The translations under genes were made by a program, and so were the position numbers. A stretch of 64,000 nt of DNA from Arthrobacter pascens (GTDB taxonomy: Bacteria > Actinomycetota > Actinomycetes > Actinomycetales > Micrococcaceae), in NCBI RefSeq assembly GCF_030815585.1, contig NZ_JAUSWY010000001.1:4340001-4404000 (forward strand). Direction: 5' to 3'. Shown in pieces: positions 9,179-17,717 of the stretch. How positions within the stretch are numbered: position 1 is the first letter of the stretch; each line of letters starts with the position of its first letter. The notes under the pieces were generated by a model, which made no database searches, was not told the DNA's origin, and saw only the letters and a list, made by a program, of their open reading frames with translations.

Positions 9179-11101
9179 CTACGAAGGCTGTTCCCCTGAA
9201 GACTGAGTCTTCACGGGGATCCAGACCCTCATGGTGGACGGGCCCCTGTTTCCCCAGGAATGGTAGGGAACAAGGTTGACGGTCCACGGCCCGTGCCGCT
9301 CGGCCTCGACGTGCTCCGCATAGGGCCAGTCGGGGTGCCCGGCTGCCGCAGGCTCAACTCCGATCCTGGCGCCGTTGATTATGTCCGCCACAGCCACCTC
9401 CGGATCGAAGGAAACGTCGTTCACGGTGCCGGCGGGAAGGTCCACTGATTCCAGGCAGAGCACGAGCGGTCCGCGCTCGAGGGCAACGGTCCCGCGGACT
9501 GCATCCATGTGCGGGTGGGGGTGGATGACGCGGGGCCGCATCGGAAGGCTGAGCGTGAGCGTGTCCCCTGGCTCAAAGCGGCGGCGGACTTCCTGGTAGG
9601 GGTCCTGCTTTTCGCCATTGACGTGCAGGCTGGCCTCCCCCTTGGCCCAGGCAGGTACGCGCAGCGAGATGCCGGCGGGAACGGCAGGAGCGTCCACAAT
9701 CACCACCTCGATCCGCCCCTCATCCGGATAGGAGGTACGCATGGTGACGGACAGGCGCCCGGCTGACGGAAGCTGTGTCCTGATCTCGGCATCGCCGTAC
9801 TGGTGGATCTGAAGGGCGTCGTCGGTGGCTGTTGCAAAGTACAGGTGGACACTGGCCAGTGTCCGCGCCACGTTTGTGGGGCAGCATGACACCTCAAACC
9901 AGGGCGCGCGGAGGGTTGCGAGCGCCCTGGCGCTGATTTCGTCCTGGTTGGGCACGTTGCCCTCGATGCGCTGGTGCAGGGTGTTGGTGTAGAAGAACCC
10001 CCGCCCGTTCTGCCGGGGGGAAGCCAGTATGTTGTTCAGGAGCGTGCGTTCCATGAGGTCGGCATATTTCGGGTCCCCGGTGCGCAACAGGAGCCGCCAG
10101 CTCAGCATGACCGATGCGATGCCGGCGCAGGTTTCGGAGTACGCCCGGTCCGGGGGCAGCTCGTAGTCCGCGCCGAATGCTTCGTCCTGGTGGTGGGAAC
10201 CCATCCCTCCGGTGATGTAGGTCCTGCGGGCCACTGTGTTTTCCCATTGCAGTTCGACGGCGCGGGCAAGTTCCTCGTCGCCCTGATCCGTCGCCACGTC
10301 GAGGGCTCCCGACGCGAGGTACAAGGCCCGGACGGCGTGCCCGCGCAGAACACGGGCCTGGCGAACGGGTACGTCGTCCTGGAAATATTCCTGGCCCCAC
10401 TCGATGGATTTGAGGGTCCCGGTGCCCCGCCGTTCGATGAACAGCCGGGCGAGCTCAAGGTAACGCGGTTCCCCGGTGGCCCGTCCGAATTCCGCCAGCG
10501 CGACTTCTATTTCCGGGTGGCCGCAGACGGCGTTGCGGCCATCCGGGCCGAACTCCTGCCAGAGGTGGTCGGCCAGGCGCCGCCCGGCGGCCACCAGGGC
10601 GTCGTCGTGTCCGGACCGCAGGCGGGCCACGGCGGCCTGGAGGAGATGTCCGAAGCAGTAGAGCTCGTGGCCCCATTCCAGGTCTGCGTACCGGGCACGC
10701 TGGCCTGGCCGGCCGAAGCTCGTGTGCAGGTACCCGTCCGGCTCCTGGGCGGAGACTACCCGGGCAACCAGTCTGCGATAGCGCCTGTCCAGGCCGTCTT
10801 CATGCTGCCGGCCCAGCTCCCATGCCATGGCCTCCAGGAGCTTGTAGACCTCTGAGTCCACGAATTCGATGCCCGCATGTGCGCCACTGATGGTGCCGTC
10901 AGCGGCCCGGTCAAAGTTGGACGTCCACCCGATCCGCTCCATCCACTGCTCGCAATGCGACAGGATGACCCGCGCGTTGAGTTCTTGCCGGTCGCCCCAG
11001 AAGCCACCGGTAACAGAGATCTCTTCCGGGCCGAGGGGACGAAGGGCTGACACAGCCGGGTGGACGGGACCTCCGGTGAGGGCGAGTTTGGTCGTTGACA
11101 C
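9179..11101 (-). CDS. GH127 beta-L-arabinofuranosidase
   Basis: A 640-residue (alpha/alpha)6-barrel protein without a signal peptide, so cytoplasmic. The zinc-thiolate active site of the HypBA1 type is visible: DEAFG (acid/base Glu307), YSETC (Glu323 and Cys325) and SCCPTN (nucleophile Cys406 and Cys407). The 16-residue spacing between the two glutamates equals that in the Bifidobacterium enzyme. It should remove beta-L-arabinofuranose from imported oligosaccharides such as hydroxyproline-linked arabinans. It starts at GTG 11101 with GGAGA upstream and follows the ABC permease genes in one operon. Confidence 0.92.
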   Translation of the reverse strand: MSTTKLALTGGPVHPAVSALRPLGPEEISVTGGFWGDRQELNARVILSHCEQWMERIGWTSNFDRAADGTISGAHAGIEFVDSEVYKLLEAMAWELGRQHEDGLDRRYRRLVARVVSAQEPDGYLHTSFGRPGQRARYADLEWGHELYCFGHLLQAAVARLRSGHDDALVAAGRRLADHLWQEFGPDGRNAVCGHPEIEVALAEFGRATGEPRYLELARLFIERRGTGTLKSIEWGQEYFQDDVPVRQARVLRGHAVRALYLASGALDVATDQGDEELARAVELQWENTVARRTYITGGMGSHHQDEAFGADYELPPDRAYSETCAGIASVMLSWRLLLRTGDPKYADLMERTLLNNILASPRQNGRGFFYTNTLHQRIEGNVPNQDEISARALATLRAPWFEVSCCPTNVARTLASVHLYFATATDDALQIHQYGDAEIRTQLPSAGRLSVTMRTSYPDEGRIEVVIVDAPAVPAGISLRVPAWAKGEASLHVNGEKQDPYQEVRRRFEPGDTLTLSLPMRPRVIHPHPHMDAVRGTVALERGPLVLCLESVDLPAGTVNDVSFDPEVAVADIINGARIGVEPAAAGHPDWPYAEHVEAERHGPWTVNLVPYHSWGNRGPSTMRVWIPVKTQSSGEQPS

Positions 11102-11190
11102 GAGTTTGTCTCCGCTTCAGTGCTTGAGTTGAAAAGTAGTCAGGGTAGAACCGGGAAAGCGTGCCCGTTGGGGCCACGGATCGCGGATGT

Positions 11191-12009
11191 TCAGTCTTTG
11201 ACGGCGCCTGCGGTCACCCCGGCGGCAACATACCGCTGCGCCACGACCAGCAGGATGGCAGCCGGGATTGACGCGATGACGGCCGTCGCCATGATGGCGT
11301 TCCACTGCGTGGTGTTGTTGCCGATGAACTTGTAGATGCCCAAGGTGATGGGAATGAGGTCGCCGCTCCGGTTCAGGGTGGAGGCGAAAATGAAGTCCGA
11401 CCAGGCCCAGAGGAACGCGAACAGCGATACGGTCAGCAGCGAGTTGCGGCTGAGCGGCAGGATGATCCAGACAAACGTCCGCCACACGCCCGAGCCGTCA
11501 AGTTTTGCCGCTTGCAGGAGCTCCGTGGGAATCCCGGACATGAAGGCCTGAAGCAGGAGGACGGCAAAGGGTACGGCAATCGTCGAGTCCGCAAGGATCA
11601 GGCCCCACAAGGAATTCAGCATTCCCAGCTTGAGATAAATGGCGTAAAAACCCATGGCCATGACGACGGCCGGAACCATCTGGGCCACGAGCAGGATAAA
11701 ACTGAGTCCCTGGCGCCCCTTCAGATTCAGCGTGGCCATCGCATAGCTGGCAGGTGCTGCGACGGCGAGAGTCAGCAGCACAGTTCCCAAACCCACCAGA
11801 AGGCTGGTGCCAAGTTGGGGAAGCTGTTGCGAAAATGCTGCGACATACCCTTCCAGAGTGGGATCAAGGGGCAGCAGGCTCGGCGGGGAACGTCGCAGGT
11901 TGCTGGTCTTTGTCAGTGAAACGTTAACGATCCAGTAGACGGGGAAGAGCATCACGGCCGTCAGGGCGAGCGCAATGAGGGTCTTCCACAGTGATCTTGT
12001 TCCGGTCAT
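11191..12009 (-). CDS. Carbohydrate ABC transporter permease (MalG type)
   Basis: An inner-membrane permease of 272 residues with about six helices and the EAA-like loop (ELLQAAKLDGSGVWRTFVWIILPLSRNSLL) that contacts the ATPase. The ATG at 12009 overlaps the upstream permease stop by four bases (ATGA), giving translational coupling. It pairs with the MalF-type permease and binding lipoprotein to import an arabino-oligosaccharide. No ATPase gene is present in this operon. Confidence 0.92.
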   Translation of the reverse strand: MTGTRSLWKTLIALALTAVMLFPVYWIVNVSLTKTSNLRRSPPSLLPLDPTLEGYVAAFSQQLPQLGTSLLVGLGTVLLTLAVAAPASYAMATLNLKGRQGLSFILLVAQMVPAVVMAMGFYAIYLKLGMLNSLWGLILADSTIAVPFAVLLLQAFMSGIPTELLQAAKLDGSGVWRTFVWIILPLSRNSLLTVSLFAFLWAWSDFIFASTLNRSGDLIPITLGIYKFIGNNTTQWNAIMATAVIASIPAAILLVVAQRYVAAGVTAGAVKD

Positions 12010-12974
12010 TGTTTCTCGAGCTTCCTTTGCATCTGGAGATAGATCAGCCCGAAGACCAGCGCCACGACGATCAGCAGGTTGCCGACGGCGGCAGCGGGGC
12101 TGAAATCGGGATTCCCGGCACCGAATGCCTCCCGGTACGACCACGTGGCGAACGTTGTGGAGGTATCGCCCGGGCCGCCCGCCGTCATGATCCAAATCAG
12201 GTCAACGACCTTGAGCGTGTAGATGAGCCCCAGCAGCAGCGTGATCGCTGAAACCGGCTTGAGCAGCGGGAAGGTAAGCCTCCAGAACTGTTGCCATGCA
12301 TTGGCGCCGTCCAGGGACGCCGCCTCATAGTAGTCAGCCGGAATGTTCTGCAGGCCCGAGTAGAGGATGACCAGATTGAAGGGGATTCCGAGCCAGATGT
12401 TGGCGATGATCACGGAGGTCAGAGCGACGTCCGGGGAGGTCAGCCAATTCACCGGGTCCAGGCCCACCACCCGGAGGGCAGCGTTGATGATGCCGTTGTC
12501 GCTGTTGAACATCCAGGCCCACGCTGATGCCGAGACAATCATCGGCAGGAGCCACGGGATCAGGAAGAGCCCGCGGAGCACTGCGGAAAGTTTGAAGTTT
12601 GCCCGGAAGAAGACCGCGAGGGCCAGGCCCGCCGCGTACTGGAAGGCAATCGATCCGATGGTGAAAAGCGCGGTGTTGGTTGCGGCTTTTGCGAACGATG
12701 ACGACCCAAAGATGTCCACGTAGTTCTGGAAACCGACGAACTCGGCATTTCCCCGGACAAAGGCCCGCGGGGTGTAATCGTGCAGGCTGAGCTCTATGTT
12801 CCGGTACAACGGGAACGCGTAGAAAACGAGCAAATAGATCACCAGGGGCGTGACGAAGGCCCACGCTATCCATTGGGAACCATCGGTCGAGCGCCGTCGG
12901 GATCGGCGTGGCTGGGCGGCAGGAGCCGCCCGGTCCCCGGTACGGGTGCGTACCGGGGCGGGGGTGGTAGTCAT
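12006..12974 (-). CDS. Carbohydrate ABC transporter permease (MalF type)
   Basis: A sugar permease of 322 residues with a basic Arg/Pro-rich cytoplasmic N-terminus, about six transmembrane helices and the EAA motif (YYEAASLDGANAWQQFWRLTFPLLKP). The ATG at 12974 is preferred over 12992 because GGAAG lies seven bases upstream. It forms the heterodimeric channel with the next gene, which overlaps it by four bases. Substrate is inferred from the GH127 and secreted hydrolase in the same operon. Confidence 0.92.
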   Translation of the reverse strand: MTTTPAPVRTRTGDRAAPAAQPRRSRRRSTDGSQWIAWAFVTPLVIYLLVFYAFPLYRNIELSLHDYTPRAFVRGNAEFVGFQNYVDIFGSSSFAKAATNTALFTIGSIAFQYAAGLALAVFFRANFKLSAVLRGLFLIPWLLPMIVSASAWAWMFNSDNGIINAALRVVGLDPVNWLTSPDVALTSVIIANIWLGIPFNLVILYSGLQNIPADYYEAASLDGANAWQQFWRLTFPLLKPVSAITLLLGLIYTLKVVDLIWIMTAGGPGDTSTTFATWSYREAFGAGNPDFSPAAAVGNLLIVVALVFGLIYLQMQRKLEKQ

Positions 12975-13006
12975 GGCATATCTTCCGTTCACGGACAGGT
13001 ATTAGC

Positions 13007-14266
13007 TCACTTGGACGTCTTCTCGGACGCCGCCTTCTGAGCTGCCTTGAGGGCATCTGTGGGCGAGGCTGCGCCGCTGAGCGAGTTCTGGACGGCTGTC
13101 CACAGTTGCTCGGAAATGATGGGATAGTTGGTGCCGAGGTTGTCGCTGGTGCGGCCCTTTGCCTTGTTGACAGCGTCAACCCAAACCTTGAGTTCAGGAT
13201 GTTCTTTGAGCAGCAGGGTCTGGCCGTCGCTGGTGGCGGGAATGTAGTAGGCGAAGGTGTTGGCGGTTTCCACCTGACCTTCAGTGGTGCTCATGCACTC
13301 GATGATCTTCTTTGACGTGTCGTAGCGGCTTTCGTCCTTTTGGACCGGCATCAGCAGGAACTCGCCCCCGGTGGGTGCAGGCGCCACTCCCCCGCTTTTC
13401 GCCGGAATCGGGATGTAGCCGGTCTTGAACGGGGCTTTCGCCGCGGCGTTTACCTGCCAGGTGCCGTTGACCGCGAAGCCGAAGTCGCCGGTGAGGAACT
13501 CTTCCCAGGTGGTGTTCTGGGAATTGCTGATGACGGAGTTGGGAGCCATGCCTGTCTTGACCCAGTTCGTCCAGAGCTCCAGTGCTTCAACGGCGGCCGG
13601 GGAATCGAGATCCTTCAACTCCGCACCTGATCCCCAGAAAAAGGGAAGGAACTGGAACGAACCCTCTTCGGTCCCGATGGCCGAGAACGTGATGGCCTTG
13701 CTACCCGCGTCCTTGACCTTCGCCAGGGCAGTCTGGAAGCTGGCCCAGTCGGTGACGCTGGCGGGGTCCACTCCGGCTTTAGCAAGAACATCGGCGTTGT
13801 AGTAGAGGGCGAGGGTGTTGGCGCCGAGCGGGATCCCGTAGGTCTTGCCGTCCACCACTCCTGCAGCCAGCAGGTTTGGTTCGATGGCCGAGGTGTCCAG
13901 GCCGACGCTTTCCATGTCGATCAGGGCGCCGGTGTCGGCCAGGGTGGAGACGGCCGGGTTGTCGAGGAGGATGACGTCAGCGGCGGTACCCTCCTGCGCA
14001 GCCAGCAGGGCCTGGTTGGTCAGGGCCTGGGTGTCATAGGCGGTGCGTTCGATCTTGACGCCGGCCTTATCTCCGCAGGCGCTGATGCGCTCTGCCCAGT
14101 CCGAACCTTCAGTGTGCTGGGGGTACGGGTCCCACACTGTGAACGAGGTAGGAGCCGCCGACGATTCTTGACCCACCGGCGCGCCGCCGGAGCACCCGGT
14201 GGCAATGAGAGCCAGCGATATGACGCTGACTGCGGCCAGCGTGTGGCGGGTGGTTTTTCTGAGCAT
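13007..14266 (-). CDS. Sugar ABC transporter substrate-binding lipoprotein
   Basis: An extracellular solute-binding protein (family 1) of 419 residues with a lipoprotein signal (LIATGC, lipidated Cys25) and the family pattern of aromatic residues in a two-lobed fold (WGSGAELKDLDSPAAVEALELWTNWVKTGMAP). It captures the oligosaccharide for the two downstream permeases, 32 bases away. It is the first gene of module 1 and is divergent from LacI-1. Confidence 0.93.
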   Translation of the reverse strand: MLRKTTRHTLAAVSVISLALIATGCSGGAPVGQESSAAPTSFTVWDPYPQHTEGSDWAERISACGDKAGVKIERTAYDTQALTNQALLAAQEGTAADVILLDNPAVSTLADTGALIDMESVGLDTSAIEPNLLAAGVVDGKTYGIPLGANTLALYYNADVLAKAGVDPASVTDWASFQTALAKVKDAGSKAITFSAIGTEEGSFQFLPFFWGSGAELKDLDSPAAVEALELWTNWVKTGMAPNSVISNSQNTTWEEFLTGDFGFAVNGTWQVNAAAKAPFKTGYIPIPAKSGGVAPAPTGGEFLLMPVQKDESRYDTSKKIIECMSTTEGQVETANTFAYYIPATSDGQTLLLKEHPELKVWVDAVNKAKGRTSDNLGTNYPIISEQLWTAVQNSLSGAASPTDALKAAQKAASEKTSK

Positions 14267-14339
14267 GATGCTTCGTCCTTTTCTTCCGTGAAAAATCTGA
14301 CTGCCTACCGCAGCGGTGATCAGGCGCCCGACGGAACAA

Positions 14340-14446
14340 TTTCCGAAAACCCGAAAGTGGTTTCAGAAGAAATTACCAGCCAATATTCGCATGTGTCAAC
14401 GGTTTCTTTGTAGGGTTTGGTGTGGACCGGCTGCGTTTTCGGAAAA
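14340..14446. promoter_or_regulatory. Candidate LacI-1 operator cluster in the divergent module-1 promoter
   Basis: TTTCCGAAAAC at 14340-14350 is the exact inverse of GTTTTCGGAAA at 14435-14445, each containing a TTTNC/GAAA quasi-palindrome around CG. GAAAGTGGTTTC lies just after the first copy. The pair flanks the start region of the binding-protein gene and the LacI-1 promoter. LacI proteins often bind CG-centred palindromes, so this is the likely operator pair, by inference. Confidence 0.45.
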
Positions 14447-14496
14447 TTTTTCGGTATCGTTGGGTGAAGGAATAGAGGCGTGGGGAGAGGAATCCG

Positions 14497-15540
14497 ATGA
14501 CAAAGGCAGAAAAGAGGCCGGTCCTGACCGACGTTGCCATGGCCGCAGGCGTGTCAGTCGCCACCGCGTCGAAGGCTTTGAACGGCAGGAACCATGTCAA
14601 CAAAAACACCCGGCAACGGGTTCTTGACGCCGCTGAAAAACTGAACTTCTCACCGAATCCGTTCGCCCAGGCCCTCAACTTCCCGGTCACCGGGACTATC
14701 GGAGTACTGACGGCCGACCTTTCCAGCCGGTTCGTCCTGCCCATACTCATGGGCGTTGAGGAGGCCTTCGGAGCGGGGTCAACTTCTGTCATCATCAGCG
14801 ACGCCCGCAAAGACCTCGTGCGTGAAAAGTTCCTGCTGCAGACGCTGATTGCCAAGCGCGTGGACGGCATCATCGTCCTCGGCGACGATGCCAACGCCCG
14901 CCCCTCCCTCTCCGAACATGTCCCTGTCCCGGTCGTTTATGCCTACACTCCCTCCATCCTCGCGACCGATTGCTCCTTTACTCCCGACAACGCCATGGGC
15001 GCCGCACTGGCCATCGACCATCTGGTGGCGCGGGGACGCAGGAAGATAGCGATGATCAACGGAGAGCCGCGCTTCGAGGCAGCACAGGAAAGGAGTTCCG
15101 CGGCCAAAACGGCGTTGGAAAGCCACGGCCTGGGCTTCGTCTCAGGGGAAGTCCTGTACGGCGACTGGAGTGAATCGTGGGGACGGCAGGGGGTGCGCGC
15201 GTTACTGAACGCGCGCCTCGACTTTGACGGAATCTTCTGCGGCAGCGACCAGATCGCCCGTGGCGTCGTCGACGCCCTGCGCGAAGAAGGGCACTCGGTC
15301 CCCCAGGATGTAGGAGTCGTAGGATTCGACGACTGGGAGCTGTTCAGCACCACATCCCGCCCGCCCCTGACAACCATAGACATGAACCTCGAGCACATGG
15401 GCCGTGCAGTCGCCGGCGAACTCGCGGCCGCGATCGCCGGCGTGACGCGTCCGGGCCTCCACAAGCTGCCCGTACGGCTGGTCCCGCGGGAATCGACGGC
15501 AGGCCTCGACGGAAGCCTGGCCACGCGGGTCGGGAAATAA
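14497..15540 (+). CDS. LacI family transcriptional regulator (LacI-1, module 1)
   Basis: A 347-residue repressor. The N-terminal HTH (LTDVAMAAGVSVATASKALNGRNHVN, residues ~9-35) is followed by the hinge helix and a periplasmic-binding-protein-like effector domain ending with VRLVPRESTAG, typical of the family. GGAGAGGA precedes ATG 14497. It is divergent from the module-1 operon (binding protein, permeases, GH127), its probable target. The effector is probably a sugar derived from the imported oligosaccharide. Confidence 0.92.
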   Translation: MTKAEKRPVLTDVAMAAGVSVATASKALNGRNHVNKNTRQRVLDAAEKLNFSPNPFAQALNFPVTGTIGVLTADLSSRFVLPILMGVEEAFGAGSTSVIISDARKDLVREKFLLQTLIAKRVDGIIVLGDDANARPSLSEHVPVPVVYAYTPSILATDCSFTPDNAMGAALAIDHLVARGRRKIAMINGEPRFEAAQERSSAAKTALESHGLGFVSGEVLYGDWSESWGRQGVRALLNARLDFDGIFCGSDQIARGVVDALREEGHSVPQDVGVVGFDDWELFSTTSRPPLTTIDMNLEHMGRAVAGELAAAIAGVTRPGLHKLPVRLVPRESTAGLDGSLATRVGK

Positions 15541-15579
15541 GGAACGGTCCCGCAGGGAGGTTTAGCTGCCTGAAAGGCG

Positions 15580-15593
15580 ATGCAACGTTGTAA
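15580..15593. promoter_or_regulatory. LacI-2 operator copy (CAACGTTG core), upstream of lacI-2
   Basis: ATGCAACGTTGTAA lies 51 bases before the LacI-2 start. It matches the perfect sites at 24.8-24.9 kb except for the first base. Position in front of the regulator suggests autorepression. Confidence 0.7.
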
Positions 15594-15644
15594 ACTCTCC
15601 TTGACGGGCCGCTTGGCCTGGAACTTTCACTAAGGAGATGCGGG

Positions 15645-16679
15645 ATGGCAGCGACCCTTCACGACGTGGCACGCGTCGCGGGTGTGTCCTTCAAGACCGT
15701 TTCCAACGTGATCAACAACCACCCACATGTCCGGGACACCACCCGGGCCAAGGTTGAAGAAGCCATCAAGGCCCTGGGATACCGCCCGAACCTGACCGCC
15801 CGCAGCCTGCGCTCCGGACACACCGGAGCCATTACCCTTGCCCTGCCGCAGCTGAGCCTGCCGTACTTCGCTGAACTGGCGGACGCGGTGATCGAAGCCG
15901 CCGCCAAACACGGCCTGGTGGTACTGATCGAACAGACAGGCGCCGACCGGGACCGTGAGCTGGAAGTCATGTCCAGCCCGAGGCTCAAAATGTCTGACGG
16001 CCTGATCTTCAGTCCCCTTGAACTCGGGCAGGACGATGTTGACCTCATCAAAGCTGATGTGCCGATAGTCCTGCTGGGCGAGCGGATCTTCCACAGCAGT
16101 TCCGACCACGTGACAATGCAGAATGTCGAGGCTTCCCGTTCGGCCACGGAACACCTGCTGGACCTTGGCCGCACACGCATTGCTGTGGTGGGGGCGCACA
16201 AGGGTGAGGTTATCGGTTCCGCCGGACTGCGTTTACGCGGCTACCGTGAGGCGCTTGAAGCCCGGGGCATCCCGTACGACGACGGCATCGTGGCCTACGT
16301 CCGGGACTGGCACCGCTCCAACGGCGCGGCCGCGATGCACGAGCTCCTGGACCGCGGCGCCATCTTCGACGCCGTCTTCGGGCTCAACGACACCCTCGCC
16401 CAGGGTGCGGTGCGCGTCCTGCAGGAGGCGGGGTTCCGCGTCCCGGACGACGTCGCGGTGATCGGCTTCGATGACCTGGACGAGACCCGCTACACGCTCC
16501 CCACCCTGAGCACGGTTGACCCGGGCCGGGATGAAATTGCCGAGACCGCCATCAAACTGCTCATGGAGCGGATCAAGAATCCGGATGGCGGCCCGCCCCG
16601 GGAGATCGAGGCGGCTTTCCGCGTGGTGCCCCGCGAGTCCACCCTGGGCACCCGGGCCAGGGTCCGGGCTGACGTCTAG
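15645..16679 (+). CDS. LacI family transcriptional regulator (LacI-2, module 2)
   Basis: A 344-residue repressor with HTH TLHDVARVAGVSFKTVSNVINNH (residues ~4-26), then a standard effector-binding domain ending FRVVPRESTLG. AGGAG precedes the ATG. An operator-like palindrome with CAACGTTG core lies upstream, and the same motif fronts the GH51 gene and the divergent GH43/ABC genes, so it is the probable regulator of the arabinan module. Its stop codon TAG overlaps the stop codon of the convergent GH43 gene on the other strand (16676-16679). Confidence 0.92.
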   Translation: MAATLHDVARVAGVSFKTVSNVINNHPHVRDTTRAKVEEAIKALGYRPNLTARSLRSGHTGAITLALPQLSLPYFAELADAVIEAAAKHGLVVLIEQTGADRDRELEVMSSPRLKMSDGLIFSPLELGQDDVDLIKADVPIVLLGERIFHSSSDHVTMQNVEASRSATEHLLDLGRTRIAVVGAHKGEVIGSAGLRLRGYREALEARGIPYDDGIVAYVRDWHRSNGAAAMHELLDRGAIFDAVFGLNDTLAQGAVRVLQEAGFRVPDDVAVIGFDDLDETRYTLPTLSTVDPGRDEIAETAIKLLMERIKNPDGGPPREIEAAFRVVPRESTLGTRARVRADV

Positions 16680-17716
16680 CCCCAGTCAGCAGTCGGCCAG
16701 CCGTCCTTCCACGTCAGACGGGCCAGTCCCAGCCTGAAGGCGCCGTCGAGTTCTTCCGCGTAGTAGTGGAATGCCAGCGTGTCCCCGGAGACGGACTGCC
16801 CGCCCGGGCCGATCCTGCCGCCGTCGGACGACAGGAGCAGTGTGCCGCCGCCGTCGAGCAGTGCCTTGCCGTCGGCGTCCAGATAAGGGCCGGTGATGGT
16901 GTCCGACTTCCCCACCGCGATGTTGTACGTGCTCTCCAGGCCCTGGCAGCAGAAGTCGCGGGAGAAGAAGAGGTAGTAGGCGCCGTCATGGGGCAGGATG
17001 TAGGGCGCCTCGATGGCGTTGGGCGGCGCCTTCCGGTCCGCGAGGGTCAGCGGCGGTTCGCTCCCGGCGCGCAGCCCGGTGGGCCACTCAAGCTGAACCA
17101 TCTGCAGGCCGGTCCAGAAGGACCCGAAGGACATCCACGGAGTCCCGTCCTCATCCTCGGCGATGCCCGGATCGATGGCGTTGAACCTCTCCCCTTTCGA
17201 GGAAATCACCTGTCCCTGGTCCACCCATTTATAGGCTGGATCCGCAGGGTCCAGGGTGGTGTTGGTTGCCAGCGCGATCACGGACAGGTTCTTGCCGAAC
17301 GTTGACGCAGAGTAGTAGAGGTACCACGTGCCGCCATGCTCGTACAGCTCCGGCGCCCACAGGTTGTCAACGCCGGGAACCGCTGCCGTGAGCCAGGCCG
17401 GCTTCTCCTGCCACACCTCACCCGCATACTCCCAGTTGACGCCATCGGTGGAGCGCCGGATCTGGATGTTTCCGTCGGCCACCTGGCCGTTTCCGGTGGA
17501 ATAGACAAACCACGGTTCGCCGTCCTCCCCGGCCACCAACGCTGGGTCATGAGTGAAGAAATCCCCGGCCAGCCCAGCGGCTGGGGAGGACTCACCTTGC
17601 GCCGTCGCGCCAGGGAACGCGGCGCAACCGGACAGCAAAAGGACGACGGCGGCCAGCGCCGCGGCCAGCCGCACCCGTAGGCGGCTGGCCGTGGCGAACT
17701 TCGTTGGGACGTGCAC
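16676..17716 (-). CDS. GH43 arabinan-active lipoprotein
   Basis: A 346-residue GH43 five-bladed propeller anchored to the membrane by a lipobox (LLSGC, Cys31). The catalytic triad positions are visible: Asp57 in THDP (base), Asp182 in NAIDP (pKa modulator) and Glu236 in EAPY (acid). It most likely trims alpha-1,5-arabinan or arabino-oligosaccharides at the cell surface. GTG 17716 comes one base after the GH51 stop, so the two genes are co-transcribed and probably translationally coupled. It is shorter than the secreted GH43 of the same module, with no C-terminal extra domain. Confidence 0.9.
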   Translation of the reverse strand: MHVPTKFATASRLRVRLAAALAAVVLLLSGCAAFPGATAQGESSPAAGLAGDFFTHDPALVAGEDGEPWFVYSTGNGQVADGNIQIRRSTDGVNWEYAGEVWQEKPAWLTAAVPGVDNLWAPELYEHGGTWYLYYSASTFGKNLSVIALATNTTLDPADPAYKWVDQGQVISSKGERFNAIDPGIAEDEDGTPWMSFGSFWTGLQMVQLEWPTGLRAGSEPPLTLADRKAPPNAIEAPYILPHDGAYYLFFSRDFCCQGLESTYNIAVGKSDTITGPYLDADGKALLDGGGTLLLSSDGGRIGPGGQSVSGDTLAFHYYAEELDGAFRLGLARLTWKDGWPTADWG

Positions 17717-17717
17717 G